A DNA stretch of 64,000 bases from Leptospiraceae bacterium (GCA_016708435.1 JADJFV010000033.1:248001-312000); one strand, 5' to 3'; shown: positions 16,557-25,117, counted from the stretch's first letter. A program made the numbers and translations. The notes: generated from the letters alone by a model not told the origin.

Positions 16557-17318
16557 CGTTTTATATCTCCTGCCTATCTTAGTGCAAGATGTGTGCCATA
16601 GTTTATTTTTTAAACAAAAGGCAATTATTCTTGATCAGGAAATAACTTTCTTACAAGTATCTCGCTATAAAAAGCATCTAGCTATAGAAAACTTAAGCAT
16701 GTAGTAAATACTTATTTTGGAAAAAATTGTATTAATTATAAAAAATGCGTATAAATTGAGCAAATTAACCTTTCTACCTTACTTTGGGTGTCAAATAGTC
16801 CGCCATTTTTGAAGAGAGCCAATGTAAATGCCTTGGTGAGAATTGGAAACGAAATGGTTGTGTATACTCAATTTCCTAGGAACTTCTTTTTTGATTGCTT
16901 TGCCTTGCTTTTTAAAAGGCAAAAAAGGAATAGAAAAGCAACATGAAAGCAAGATGATTATATTCCTGCCTATTCCTTTGCATACGTTGACTGCATTCGA
17001 AAGCCATGCTACTATGCAATATTTGTAAGGAATCTGCACTTATCTAACTTTTTTACTTGATTGAAAAAAGGGATAGAAATTAATCAATAGGAAAAATTAA
17101 AGATATTGAAAAAAAAAGACTGTCATAGGTTTTATAAAATACGCAAACAAGAATGGTTTAGTATTTCATGCAGAGCCTAAAAAGTGTTTTCAATAAAGAC
17201 GAAGCAAACGACATAACAAATATAAATTGTATCCTTTTAGCATTTTGTCGTGCGGAATGTCAAAATGCAAAAACCAATTTAGTTTGAATACCAGTTTAAA
17301 ATTATGTAAGGAGATTAT
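16557..17318. other. 762-bp intergenic region with no supported gene
   Basis: Divergent promoters for the porin (minus) and the lipoprotein at 17319 (plus) must lie here. Short open frames at 16522-16704, 16791-17039 (minus) and 16843-17028 lack convincing start sites and protein-like composition. A hairpin with arms TTGCCTT/AAGGCAA lies near 16899-16922. No riboswitch consensus was recognised. Confidence 0.5.
17240..17268 (+). promoter_or_regulatory. Stem-loop in the leader of the 17319 lipoprotein gene
   Basis: Bases 17240-17247 (GCATTTTG) pair with 17261-17268 (CAAAATGC) across a 13-base loop, about 50 bp upstream of the start. There is no T run, so it is more likely a leader structure or operator than a terminator. 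Confidence 0.35.
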
Positions 17319-18938
17319 ATGAGGGTGAAAATGATAAAAATATGTACTTTATTGCTTATTTCGGCAATAGTATCATCAGGATGTTCTATTTTTCAAAAGG
17401 AAGACGATGACAGTAAGTTCAACATGGTTGCCATTGCTGCATTAGCTGTAAATGCAACTAAACCGTTGACAGGCTCGTCAAGAGATATATATACTGGATT
17501 TGCAGATATTCCAGCTAGTATTTATCAAACAAGCACAAGTTCAACTTCGGCTTCTATTCAAGCAGAAACCAGAACTCTAGCAACAACGGATTACAAGTTC
17601 GTAGGATCTAGCCATTCTGTATCTAGCGTGTATGATTTAGTTAGAACCACTGCAAAAACAACGAGAGATATAACGAAATCTATCGGAGACTTAGTCTCTA
17701 CATTGGAAGCAATTCCTGTTTCTACGACTTCTACTACTGCATTGACTGGAACTCGCACATGGAATGGTGTTCAAGCGAAATACCAATACCAGGCTAGCAC
17801 AGTTTTGACAGGTGGAAAAAAGTTAGAAGTGTGGTACAATGGTGATGCCCCTCAATCAACAAATAAGGCAATCGAGTTAAACTATTTAGGAAGCTCGTCG
17901 TCTGGAAGTATTACAGGATTTGTTTTCCTACGTTTCCTTACTTCTGCTACAGCAACTACAATGTCAAAGGCATATATTAAGTTTGATTATAATTCTACTA
18001 CCAAAACAAGAACTATGGTAGTTATCCTTCAAGGCATTGGAACACTCTTTACTGACAATGCACATTTCTTTGTGCAAGAAGTAGACGGAGTTACCACTAT
18101 GGACGGAACTTATACTGTTAAAGATTACAATGCAAATGCTGTTGCTGGAACCGCAACCGGTGTAACTGCAAGTGCTAGAGCGTATGCTTTTTCTGCCATA
18201 GGAAATTCCAGTAAAGGGATAGTAAGAGCTGCTTTCCCACTTACAACTGACACAACAGTGGATCTTTATTCAAATACATCGATTGCGAGCACAGGTGCGG
18301 TTGGCGTTCCTGGATTAGCCAATATTGGACAAGTGTGGACAAATTTTGTTTTAGCCAATACTACTACTGTCTCTACCGTAAATGCAATTGGTGGTGTATG
18401 TGGATCTACTTTTATCACTTCCACATCAGCTACTGGTGGAAATCCAACGTCATTTACTGGCGTAACAACGGTTGGGATTTTAAAAACTTGTTTGGATTCA
18501 ATCATTGCTTCGGGACAAACAACTTCAGCATCCATTGCTAGTGGTGTAAAGAATTTATACTATCTTACAAATATCAGAAATCCAGCTTATTATAATTTAT
18601 CTGGATCGACAGCAACTCTATATGGTGTAGAAAGCTTAGAGGCGTCTGATACCAATAAAACTGAGTTTGACACACTAGAAAATAATACTGCATTTTTAAA
18701 GTATGTTAGAACAACATCTAACACTACCTACCCGGCTAGTTTTGACGCAGTAAACGTTGCTGCTCTCAATCTATTTACCGGAGCAGGCGTTCCTTCTGGA
18801 ACTAGTGCGACTAACCTAACAAATCTAAATGCTAGATGGGGAGATGGAAATAGCACAGGAACAGCTTCTACTGCAACAGCAGGCTCAAATTTCATCAACG
18901 GAAGCTCTGATAACACTGCTCCAACAACTATTCCATAA
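17319..18938 (+). CDS. Large Ser/Thr/Ala-rich lipoprotein
   Basis: The 539-residue protein has a lipoprotein signal peptide (MRVKMIKICTLLLISAIVSS) and a lipid-attachment cysteine at about 22 (SGCSIF). A strong AAGGAG precedes the ATG at 17319; Met5 is an alternative start. The mature protein is rich in Thr, Ser, Ala and Asn and has few charges, typical of exposed spirochaetal lipoproteins. Two cysteines in VCGSTF and KTCLDS may pair. No domain was recognised. It has its own terminator and probably forms a single-gene transcript. Confidence 0.82.
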   Translation: MRVKMIKICTLLLISAIVSSGCSIFQKEDDDSKFNMVAIAALAVNATKPLTGSSRDIYTGFADIPASIYQTSTSSTSASIQAETRTLATTDYKFVGSSHSVSSVYDLVRTTAKTTRDITKSIGDLVSTLEAIPVSTTSTTALTGTRTWNGVQAKYQYQASTVLTGGKKLEVWYNGDAPQSTNKAIELNYLGSSSSGSITGFVFLRFLTSATATTMSKAYIKFDYNSTTKTRTMVVILQGIGTLFTDNAHFFVQEVDGVTTMDGTYTVKDYNANAVAGTATGVTASARAYAFSAIGNSSKGIVRAAFPLTTDTTVDLYSNTSIASTGAVGVPGLANIGQVWTNFVLANTTTVSTVNAIGGVCGSTFITSTSATGGNPTSFTGVTTVGILKTCLDSIIASGQTTSASIASGVKNLYYLTNIRNPAYYNLSGSTATLYGVESLEASDTNKTEFDTLENNTAFLKYVRTTSNTTYPASFDAVNVAALNLFTGAGVPSGTSATNLTNLNARWGDGNSTGTASTATAGSNFINGSSDNTAPTTIP

Positions 18939-18991
18939 TTTTTGATTTTCGGTTTCTCTTCTTTTATAATGGAAGAGAGAAGAATGCAAAG

Positions 18992-19021
18992 CCTCTTCCC
19001 GTAAAGGAAGAGGTTTTTTTT
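18992..19021 (+). terminator. Rho-independent terminator of the 17319 lipoprotein gene
   Basis: CCTCTTCC (18992-18999) pairs with GGAAGAGG (19006-19013), followed directly by eight T. Confidence 0.9.
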
Positions 19022-19101
19022 TGCTTTCACAATTTTTCAGCGTTTTAAATCACTTTATTTCTTGTCTAAAAAATTATCCTTGAAAAACTGGTTTTATCAA
19101 T

Positions 19102-19174
19102 GCTGCCTTAGCTCAATTGGTAGAGTAGCTGATTTGTAATCAGCCGGTTGGGGGTTCGATTCCCTTAGGCAGCT
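19102..19174 (+). tRNA. tRNA-Thr (anticodon TGT)
   Basis: The acceptor stem GCTGCCT/AGGCAGC, D-arm TAGCTCAATTGGTAGAGTA, anticodon stem-loop GCTGA-TTTGTAA-TCAGC with anticodon TGT, and T-arm with GGTTCGATTCC are all present. CCA is not encoded. It decodes ACA and probably other ACN codons by wobble. Confidence 0.96.
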
Positions 19175-19246
19175 TGATAGTTTGTTTTTTTCGGCTGGTT
19201 TTTATCCCTAAGAATAATCACTACCAACCTTATTTATTTCAACCAT

Positions 19247-19331
19247 GGGCAGATACTCAAGTGGTCAACGAGATCAGACTGTAAATCTGCTGGCTCCGCC
19301 TTCGGAGGTTCGAATCCTCCTCTGCCCACCA
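19247..19331 (+). tRNA. tRNA-Tyr (anticodon GTA)
   Basis: This is a class II tRNA with acceptor stem GGGCAGA/TCTGCCC, anticodon loop CTGTAAA (GTA), a long variable arm (GGCTCCGCCTTCGGAGG region) and a T-arm with GGTTCGAATCC. The 3' CCA is encoded. It lies 72 bp after tRNA-Thr, probably in one transcript. Confidence 0.95.
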
Positions 19332-19336
19332 TCTTA

Positions 19337-19828
19337 TTATTTCAATTTACGAATATACAATACTTTTTCTACACGGGCAATGACTTCGCCTGATTCCGAT
19401 TTTACTTCACAGTGAAATATTTTATTCATTTTGCCTTTAGAGTTTACTTCTTGTTTAATGCTATTTAGTTCTTCTTCGTTTACTTCGAAAGTAGCCAATA
19501 CTGTTCCAGTGCCAGGTTTCACAAAATCAATCTTAGCCGCTTTGTCCCAAACAATGTATTTCTCTCCTAGGTTTTCCATCAATATAAACATATAAAATGG
19601 ATCTGCCATAGCATAAAGAGATCCCCCGAAATGGGAATACACAAAGTTGCGGTTATACAGTCTTAGCTTCATACGAACATCAAATCGTCTAAAGTCATTT
19701 GATATTTTTGTTACTTTGATTCCAGCTCCCAAGTAAGGAATGTAGCAGTTTACTAACAACCTAAAATAGGTTGTTTTAAAAATTGGAGGAAGCCAGCGTT
19801 TCTTTTGTTGTAGTGATATTTTTTTCAT
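19337..19828 (-). CDS. Hotdog-fold thioesterase-like protein (DUF4442)
   Basis: The 163-residue protein matches the DUF4442 hotdog family: IPYLGAGIKVTKISNDFRRF, NRNFVYSHFGGSLYAMADPF and GTVLATFEVNEEELN. NxNxVGTxFGGSLY-like segments are the family signature. Members are predicted acyl-CoA thioesterases or fatty-acid-associated proteins; activity is not shown. It is convergent with tRNA-Tyr, with a 5-bp gap. It may be co-expressed with the thiolase gene upstream, although 150 bp of repeat DNA separates them. Confidence 0.8.
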   Translation of the reverse strand: MKKISLQQKKRWLPPIFKTTYFRLLVNCYIPYLGAGIKVTKISNDFRRFDVRMKLRLYNRNFVYSHFGGSLYAMADPFYMFILMENLGEKYIVWDKAAKIDFVKPGTGTVLATFEVNEEELNSIKQEVNSKGKMNKIFHCEVKSESGEVIARVEKVLYIRKLK

Positions 19829-19832
19829 AGGG

Positions 19833-19982
19833 AAATCCCCCTTAATCCCCCTTTGCGAAAGGGGGTGTTGTGGTTTACAGAATTCTTTTTTAGTAATTGG
19901 ACTAATAGTAAGTATCTGCTATTTAAACTAAAAGTCCCTCTACACGAAAACCCCCTTTTGCAAAGGGGGCAAGGGGGATTTT
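19833..19982. repeat. Inverted pair of CCCCCTTTGC(A/G)AAAGGGGG elements
   Basis: One copy at 19833-19865 and a second in opposite orientation at 19945-19982 each contain a C5/G5 palindrome plus an AAATCCCCCTT flank. The pair forms an inverted repeat around 80 bp. The second copy ends at the stop codon of the thiolase gene. A shorter copy lies at 8056-8071. Strong hairpins here may end transcription of the thiolase gene. Confidence 0.8.
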
Positions 19983-21309
19983 AGTCCTTGTATCTCTCAA
20001 CCATTAAGGCACCTGCGATTCCACCGTGAGCACATGCGGTTAACAATACTTTGTTTACGGATGGATCATTCTTCATATCCATTACAGCATTTGCTATTAG
20101 ACGAATGCCTGTTGCTCCGAATGGATGTCCAATGGAAATAGAGCCACCATAGGTATTGATTTTCTTTTCATCAAAGCTTTTTTCCCAATCCCATCCTGTT
20201 TGGTTTTTGATTTCCTCTAAAGCACCAACGGCTGTAGCTGCAAATGCTTCATGAATTTCAACTGTATCTACATCCTGTATTTTCATGTTCATATCTTGGA
20301 GTAAACCGAGAGTAGCCGCAGCTTGTCCAAGTCCCATTTCATTTGGATGAACCCCTTTCATTTTCCAGCCTGTTAATACTGCGCTGATTTCAAGACCGAG
20401 TTCTTTTGCTTTTTCTACAGTAGTTACAATTACACCGGCTGCTCCATCAGAGCGGGGGCTAGCATTGAATATGCTCACAGTAGGAGCATGTGATTTTTTT
20501 AAATCCTTTGCATACTTAGCCTGGAATTCTGTGAATTTCATTTGTGGGTTATCGAACATGAGCATAGCTCTTCCCATACGATCGGGATTTTCGACTAGAC
20601 CTTTTCTAAGTAGAACCGCTTCGTCCGCCTTCATTATATTACCCTCATCATCAGCGATAGGAATTAGGTAAGGATCATAAAGTCCTGCTTCGGTTGCTTC
20701 TAGTGCTCGCTTAAAACTTTGAAAGGCTACTTTATCGTTAACCGCACGAGAGAGTGCGTAGTTTTGCGAAACGATCTCGGCAGTGACTTGCATACCGTAA
20801 CTAGTTTCTCCATCTCCTAAACCATCTTCGAGAGTATCACGAACTTCTACTCCTTCTGGCAGTATAGATTCCGCTAATGCTTTTTTTAATTTGTCAAGGC
20901 TAGCGGTTTTCTTGTTTATCCGTGCATTCTTTACTACGAATGGCATTGAGGTTTGAGACTCTTCTCCAATAGCAAGAAAGAGTTCTCCTTCTCCAAGTAG
21001 AATGCGACGGGCAGATTCTACAACAGATTCCATACCGGATACGCAGTTGTTAGCCACTGTTAAGCAAGGAATTTCATTTGGAAGTCCTATCAGGTTTGCA
21101 ATTACGCGTGCTGAATTAGGTGCATTGGCAAAACCTTCTCCAACGACAACGCCGTCAATTTTGTTTAATGGCAGCTTGGTTTTAGAAATAATATCTTCTG
21201 CCACAATTTTTCCTAAATGATGCGCTGAGTATTTAGAAAGGGACTTTCCGATTTGCGCAAACGGAATTCTTCTGGGACTACAAAGTGCTATTTGTTTAGG
21301 TGATTTCAT
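19981..21309 (-). CDS. Thiolase (acetyl-CoA C-acyltransferase), FadI-like
   Basis: The 442-residue protein has thiolase signatures: nucleophile Cys89 in TVANNCVSGMES, EIHEAFAA, GGSISIGHPFGATGIRL with the active-site His, and Cys426 in LTACAHGGIAGALM. The usual CxGGGxG end is CAHGGIAG here, as in the FadI/trifunctional-beta group. It catalyses the last step of fatty-acid beta-oxidation or the reverse condensation. It is divergent from a TetR regulator, with two palindromic operators between them, so expression is probably controlled by an acyl-CoA-type ligand. Confidence 0.92.
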   Translation of the reverse strand: MKSPKQIALCSPRRIPFAQIGKSLSKYSAHHLGKIVAEDIISKTKLPLNKIDGVVVGEGFANAPNSARVIANLIGLPNEIPCLTVANNCVSGMESVVESARRILLGEGELFLAIGEESQTSMPFVVKNARINKKTASLDKLKKALAESILPEGVEVRDTLEDGLGDGETSYGMQVTAEIVSQNYALSRAVNDKVAFQSFKRALEATEAGLYDPYLIPIADDEGNIMKADEAVLLRKGLVENPDRMGRAMLMFDNPQMKFTEFQAKYAKDLKKSHAPTVSIFNASPRSDGAAGVIVTTVEKAKELGLEISAVLTGWKMKGVHPNEMGLGQAAATLGLLQDMNMKIQDVDTVEIHEAFAATAVGALEEIKNQTGWDWEKSFDEKKINTYGGSISIGHPFGATGIRLIANAVMDMKNDPSVNKVLLTACAHGGIAGALMVERYKD

Positions 21310-21321
21310 ATAAATCCTCGA

Positions 21322-21339
21322 TTAGACTAATTGGTCTAA
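21322..21339. promoter_or_regulatory. Putative TetR operator 1
   Basis: The 18-bp palindrome TTAGACTAATTGGTCTAA has one mismatched pair near its centre. It lies 13 bp upstream of the thiolase start. Confidence 0.75.
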
Positions 21340-21353
21340 GACTATCGTAAAAT

Positions 21354-21373
21354 ATTAGACTAATTTGTCTAAT
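21354..21373. promoter_or_regulatory. Putative TetR operator 2
   Basis: The 20-bp palindrome ATTAGACTAATTTGTCTAAT shares TTAGACTAATTnGTCTAA with operator 1; the centres are 33 bp apart, about three helical turns. It lies between the divergent thiolase and TetR genes. Confidence 0.75.
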
Positions 21374-21437
21374 ATTTTTTTTAAAGACAAATTTCGCCCT
21401 ATTTTTAAACTAGGAATTTCCAATTAGGAAATTCCTT

Positions 21438-22019
21438 ATGGCAAAGAAAACTATTTCCAAAGATGAGAATCCAAAAGAGCGCATTTTAGATACTGCTTCT
21501 AAATTATTTTATTTGCAGGGTTATAGTAATACTGGCATCAATCAAATTCTAGAAGAATCCAAAACTTTCAAACTAAGCTTTTATAATTACTTTACTTCCA
21601 AAGAAAATCTGGGAATCGAATATATCAAAATTCGAGAAACTGAATTTTTAGCATTCATGGATAGACTTATGAAAAGTCATCCCACCTATGAATCCTTTGT
21701 TCGAACCTGGATTCGTTTCTTACGCGCCGAAATTAAAAATCAAAAATATCATGGCTGCCCTTTTATCAATATTACCCTACAAACTTTTGGCAAAGAAGAA
21801 GTCTTTAAACCTCATATCAAATCTATGATTGGTAAATGGAAAAAGTCGATTACTAATTTTTTAATTCGCTCTCAAACTGCTACGAAGCCGAAAGCCGAAA
21901 AAATGGCTGTCCTTATCATTCAAATCTTCGAAGGCTCTGTCCAACTCTATATGGCTACGGATAATATCGATTATATCCATGACTTAGAAGAAAATCTCGT
22001 ATCTCTGGGTGAGAAATAA
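21438..22019 (+). CDS. TetR/AcrR-family transcriptional regulator
   Basis: The 193-residue protein has an N-terminal TetR helix-turn-helix: KERILDTASKLFYLQGYSNT then GINQILEESKTFKLSFYNYF, ending in the conserved SFYNYFTSKENL recognition motif. The C-terminal ligand domain (FVRTWIRFLRAEI; HGCPFINITLQ) resembles the TetR_C_33-type subgroup with a CPF/CL motif. The start ATG at 21438 follows AGGAAATTCC. It probably represses itself and the divergent thiolase gene through the two operators. Confidence 0.92.
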   Translation: MAKKTISKDENPKERILDTASKLFYLQGYSNTGINQILEESKTFKLSFYNYFTSKENLGIEYIKIRETEFLAFMDRLMKSHPTYESFVRTWIRFLRAEIKNQKYHGCPFINITLQTFGKEEVFKPHIKSMIGKWKKSITNFLIRSQTATKPKAEKMAVLIIQIFEGSVQLYMATDNIDYIHDLEENLVSLGEK

Positions 22020-22046
22020 AATGGTCAATACAGTCACCTCGAACAG

Positions 22047-22200
22047 CTTTATCGTTCCCCCCCTTCGCTCCAAGTATTCCCGACCAATGCCTGCGCAAGG
22101 TCTATCTAGCTTAAAACTATTGTTCGATTGCCAGATAGATTTCTCACGCCGCCCCATTTGCTTAGTCGCAAATCCATCCGTCAAGCAGTGTTCGAAATGA
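22047..22200. repeat. GC-richer intergenic repeat-like segment
   Basis: Between the TetR gene and the next lipoprotein lies a C-rich segment (TTCCCCCCCTTCGCTCC; CTCACGCCGCCCC; ATCCGTCAAGCAGTGTTCG) unlike its AT-rich flanks. It is open in several frames and resembles dispersed intergenic repeats that often yield spurious ORFs. No gene is supported. Confidence 0.4.
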
Positions 22201-22211
22201 CCGGAGTAGGT

Positions 22212-22817
22212 ATGCGCTATTTTAAATTCTTATTTCTATTCTTACTACTTTCTTTTTCCAATTGCGCTTCCTTTCAAAACTATTTATCCAATAGAGCATT
22301 AGATTTTAAAGATATACTAACGTTAGGCGGTGAAGTAAATATATATGGCGGCAGCTTTTGGTTATGGTGTTTTGGGGGTGGGGCACAAATTGGTCAATTT
22401 GGAGATGGCTATGGAATGCGAAATGGTTACGTTGGTTACTATCGCACGGGAGGGCGTGAAAAATTAGGCGATTTAAAAATGGGCAATTCATTCTTTTTAA
22501 TGAATAGCCAGGAGCACCTCCCAGAAGCTTATCATACTAAGCGATCAATGAATAAAGTTTATACACATGCTAATTTTTTATTTCTTCTCCCTGCCAATTT
22601 ACAAGGTCGTCGAGGTAATCCGCCAACTTATAGATTACCTATGTTATGTAAGGCACCACTTACTATTGAAGCCTCTTACGGATTTGGGATTGGGGGAAGA
22701 ATTGGGTTTAATATTGCTGAATTTTTTGACTTCCTTTTAGGATTTACAACTTTTGATATAATGGAAGATGATGAACCGTTGAAGCTAGAAGTAGAGACAG
22801 AGGGGGAAGAAGAATGA
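22212..22817 (+). CDS. Lipoprotein, function unknown
   Basis: The start is taken at the ATG at 22212, because the signal peptide MRYFKFLFLFLLLSFSN with lipid-attachment Cys18 (NCASF) begins there; the upstream frame runs through repeat DNA. The mature protein is Gly/Phe-rich (GGSFWLWCFGGGAQIGQFGD; ASYGFGIGGRIGFNIAEFFD), with an acidic tail (EVETEGEEE). No family was recognised. Its TGA stop overlaps an ATG at 22814 that begins a 31-bp copy of the start of the gene at 23759, so it was once translationally coupled to that gene. Confidence 0.78.
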   Translation: MRYFKFLFLFLLLSFSNCASFQNYLSNRALDFKDILTLGGEVNIYGGSFWLWCFGGGAQIGQFGDGYGMRNGYVGYYRTGGREKLGDLKMGNSFFLMNSQEHLPEAYHTKRSMNKVYTHANFLFLLPANLQGRRGNPPTYRLPMLCKAPLTIEASYGFGIGGRIGFNIAEFFDFLLGFTTFDIMEDDEPLKLEVETEGEEE

Positions 22818-22844
22818 ATGAATTTTGGCAAGTCAATGCAAAGA
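22814..22844 (+). repeat. 31-bp direct repeat, left copy (copy of the 5' end of the gene at 23759)
   Basis: All 31 bases are identical to 23759-23789, the first codons (MNEFWQVNAK) of the GH18-like gene. Here the frame runs out, and the antitoxin gene follows 80 bp later. It marks the left edge of the inserted toxin-antitoxin cassette. Confidence 0.92.
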
Positions 22845-22926
22845 GTTTGAACAAAGAAAAGCTTTACAGAATTGATTGTAAGAGAAGTATTAATCTCAGG
22901 TTCTATTTTTGTCAAGGTGATGCAGT

Positions 22927-23229
22927 ATGTATGAGATAAATGATCTATTGGAAGCAAAATTATACGATTCAAAAGAAGAACTCTTGAACGATGCAATTCG
23001 ACACTTATTTATTTACAAACCAGATTTAAAATTACGACTTGCCATCTACAAATATAAATCTGGGAAAATTAGTCTAGCTAAAGCTGCTATACTTGCTGGA
23101 TTTACTTGGATGGAAATGAAAGAGGTATTACTCGAAAAAGGAATCCAACCATTACTTGGTCCGGAATCAATTGAGGATATAAAGCTAGAAGTAGAAAATC
23201 TAAATACTTTTTTTGAATCCAAGCCTTGA
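22927..23229 (+). CDS. UPF0175-family antitoxin
   Basis: The 100-residue protein is helical: SKEELLNDAIRHLFIYKPDL, then KLRLAIYKYKSGKISLAKAAILAGFTWMEM. The K(S/T)GKISLxKAAxLAGxT segment is a helix-turn-helix typical of UPF0175. These proteins pair with DUF3368 PIN-like toxins, which is exactly the downstream neighbour. The stop overlaps the toxin's TTG start (TTGA). The antitoxin presumably also represses the operon. Confidence 0.88.
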   Translation: MYEINDLLEAKLYDSKEELLNDAIRHLFIYKPDLKLRLAIYKYKSGKISLAKAAILAGFTWMEMKEVLLEKGIQPLLGPESIEDIKLEVENLNTFFESKP

Positions 23230-23726
23230 AAGTTATTTCCAATACAACTGTAATTTCTAATTTCTCTGAAATCAATCGCATCGATTTATTAGAAAAACTC
23301 TTTGAAGATGTTTATATTACCTCTTCGGTTTACGAAGAAATAATAGCAGGTATTGAAACTGGTTATGACTTTTATAAAACTTTATTGGTTCACATTCCAA
23401 CTCAATCAAAGAAGGGCTTTATTCATTTAATTGAGCTCAGCGATGATGAACTCTTGAAATTAGTCGAATTGCCGACCTCTTTGCATAAAGGAGAATGTAG
23501 TTCCATAATCATAGCGCAAAATAGGCAGTATCTATTCCTAACTGATGATCGGTTGGCAAGAAACTATTGCAAAAAAAATAACATAAATTTTTCAGGGACT
23601 ATCGGCTGTTTAATATTATCCATTCAAAAGAAAATTATCGACTTAACGACTGCAAATGAAATTCTAAATAAGATGATTCAGAATGGATTTTATTCTCCTG
23701 TTCGAAAACTCGATGATTTTATCTGA
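23226..23726 (+). CDS. DUF3368-family PIN-like toxin
   Basis: The 166-residue protein starts at a TTG at 23226 overlapping the antitoxin stop. It begins KVISNTTVISNFSEINRIDL (the usual VVSDTSPLI strand, with N where many have D). LHKGECSSIIIAQNRQYLFLTDDRLARN carries the GE...DD acidic pattern, and GTIGCLILSIQKKIID completes the DUF3368 signature. It is a predicted ribonuclease of the PIN superfamily. The replaced acidic residue in the first strand (SNTT instead of SDTS) may weaken metal binding. Confidence 0.86.
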   Translation: MKVISNTTVISNFSEINRIDLLEKLFEDVYITSSVYEEIIAGIETGYDFYKTLLVHIPTQSKKGFIHLIELSDDELLKLVELPTSLHKGECSSIIIAQNRQYLFLTDDRLARNYCKKNNINFSGTIGCLILSIQKKIIDLTTANEILNKMIQNGFYSPVRKLDDFI

Positions 23727-23758
23727 GAGCCTAATCAATAAAATGAAGGAGACTGAAG

Positions 23759-23789
23759 ATGAATGAATTTTGGCAAGTCAATGCAAAGA
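23759..23789 (+). repeat. 31-bp direct repeat, right copy
   Basis: This is identical to 22814-22844. Here it is the functional 5' end of the GH18-like gene and marks the right edge of the toxin-antitoxin insertion. Confidence 0.92.
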
Positions 23790-24769
23790 AGTCAGTGGCT
23801 GTGGTTTGTATTTTACTTTTTAATTTTGTGTTCTTTCATTTTTTTAAGTATAACAACCATTTACCGGATCCAAGTTTTAAAAGAACTAAGAATGCAATCT
23901 GGCTAGGACATAAATGGGTGGGAGAACGGTTAGAAGATTCAGACTATTCTTTATTATGCGCTAAACTAAGGACTGGAAGGATGACGGATGTATTTGCCCA
24001 TGTAGGTCCCTTAGATGAACAGGGAAATATTGAATACAAGAAATACCATTATGCAAAAGAATTTCTAGTGCAAGTAAAAGCCTGTGATCCTGAAATTCAT
24101 ATCCAAGCCTGGATTGGACAAGTAGAATTAAAAGGAGGCGGGGTATTAGATATTAGCCAGACAGCAATACGAACCTCTATCATCGAGACTGCTGATATTT
24201 TATTACAACTTGGATTTGATGGAATTCATTATAATATAGAGCCTATTTTTTCAGGAGATGAGGCTATTCTTGATTTGCTGCAAAAGACTCATTTAATCAC
24301 AAAAGCAAATGGAAAAATTCTATCTATCGCAAGTGATGAGATTGAACCATTTCCCTTTGCGGATAAACTAATTAGGATATTTGCTAGACGGGCAGGATTT
24401 TGGACTAAGGACTATTATCTGCAAGTCGCAAATCATGTAGATCAGATTGCAGTGATGATGTATGATACAGCTATTCCTTTTGCCTGGTTCTATGGTTATG
24501 TAGTGAAGTGGCAAGTAGAAAAAATAACAACACTCCTCGACGGCAAAGTATTGTTATTCTTTGGTGTTCCCACTTACGAAGAAGAGCGTTGGAGCTTTCA
24601 TGCAAATGCAGAGAATATGTTTTCAGGAATAAGAGGAATTTCTATGGGGATTGAAGAAATTCCTCTCAATATTTTGCAAGATAAATTTGGTATAGCCATT
24701 TATTCAGAATGGACTACTGATGATGCAGAATGGAAAACTTTTAAGACAGACTGGTTACTTAGCTATTAG
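23759..24769 (+). CDS. Membrane-anchored GH18-like (chitinase-fold) protein
   Basis: The 336-residue protein has an N-terminal membrane anchor (SVAVVCILLFNFVFFHFF) and then a TIM-barrel-like domain. LLQLGFDGIHYNIEPIFSGD resembles the GH18 strand-4 motif DGxDxDxE, with the final Glu conserved but the middle acids replaced (H, N). DQIAVMMYDTAIPFAWFYGY resembles the QxxxMxYD strand-6 motif, and GVPTYEEERWSFH strand 8. It may be an extracytoplasmic polysaccharide-acting or -binding protein. It was originally coupled to the lipoprotein at 22212 before the toxin-antitoxin insertion. Confidence 0.75.
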   Translation: MNEFWQVNAKKSVAVVCILLFNFVFFHFFKYNNHLPDPSFKRTKNAIWLGHKWVGERLEDSDYSLLCAKLRTGRMTDVFAHVGPLDEQGNIEYKKYHYAKEFLVQVKACDPEIHIQAWIGQVELKGGGVLDISQTAIRTSIIETADILLQLGFDGIHYNIEPIFSGDEAILDLLQKTHLITKANGKILSIASDEIEPFPFADKLIRIFARRAGFWTKDYYLQVANHVDQIAVMMYDTAIPFAWFYGYVVKWQVEKITTLLDGKVLLFFGVPTYEEERWSFHANAENMFSGIRGISMGIEEIPLNILQDKFGIAIYSEWTTDDAEWKTFKTDWLLSY

Positions 24770-24790
24770 CCGAATTGAACAATCTTTTAA

Positions 24791-25012
24791 CTATTTATTA
24801 TCCTCAGCGGTTAATACACGAAAGCCGCTATCCATGAAAGTTGGAATCGATTTGTCTACCTTGTTCATCTCTTCCTCGGTCAGATTGAGCATAGAGAAAT
24901 GTAATTTTAAAACTACATCGTCTAGTCTTTGTCTGACACTCCAATAATTATCACTCTTCACCTTTACTCCCTTTGCATCTACTTCAATAAAATAAGCTAA
25001 GATTTTACTCAC
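24791..25012 (-). CDS. Hypothetical protein, possibly the C-terminal half of a broken gene
   Basis: The 73-residue frame (SKILAYFIEVDAKGVKVKSD; LHFSMLNLTEEEMNKVDKSI) opens with a GTG at 25012. The same frame is open upstream to 25117 (KFLNELKNRIESRIGIKL; GTRLIANSVSK), where it meets the TGA stop of the lipoprotein gene at 25118. No ATG, GTG or TTG start with a ribosome-binding site is visible between 25117 and 25013. A single nonsense codon may therefore have split one gene of about 220 codons. No family was recognised. Confidence 0.45.
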   Translation of the reverse strand: MSKILAYFIEVDAKGVKVKSDNYWSVRQRLDDVVLKLHFSMLNLTEEEMNKVDKSIPTFMDSGFRVLTAEDNK

Positions 25013-25117
25013 TGAATTCGCGATTAACCGCGTGCCTTGTAGTTTAATTCCAATTCTTGATTCTATTCGGTTCTTTAATTCATTCAGGAACTTCTCTTGG
25101 TCTATCTTATTACTACT

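Noticed and set aside
16791..17039. Small genes on either strand in the porin-lipoprotein intergenic region
   Set aside because: Two overlapping frames on opposite strands are both open, neither has a good start site, and neither resembles a known small protein.
22009..22200. 63- and 66-codon frames after the TetR gene
   Set aside because: They fall in a repeat-like C-rich segment that is open in several frames on both strands.
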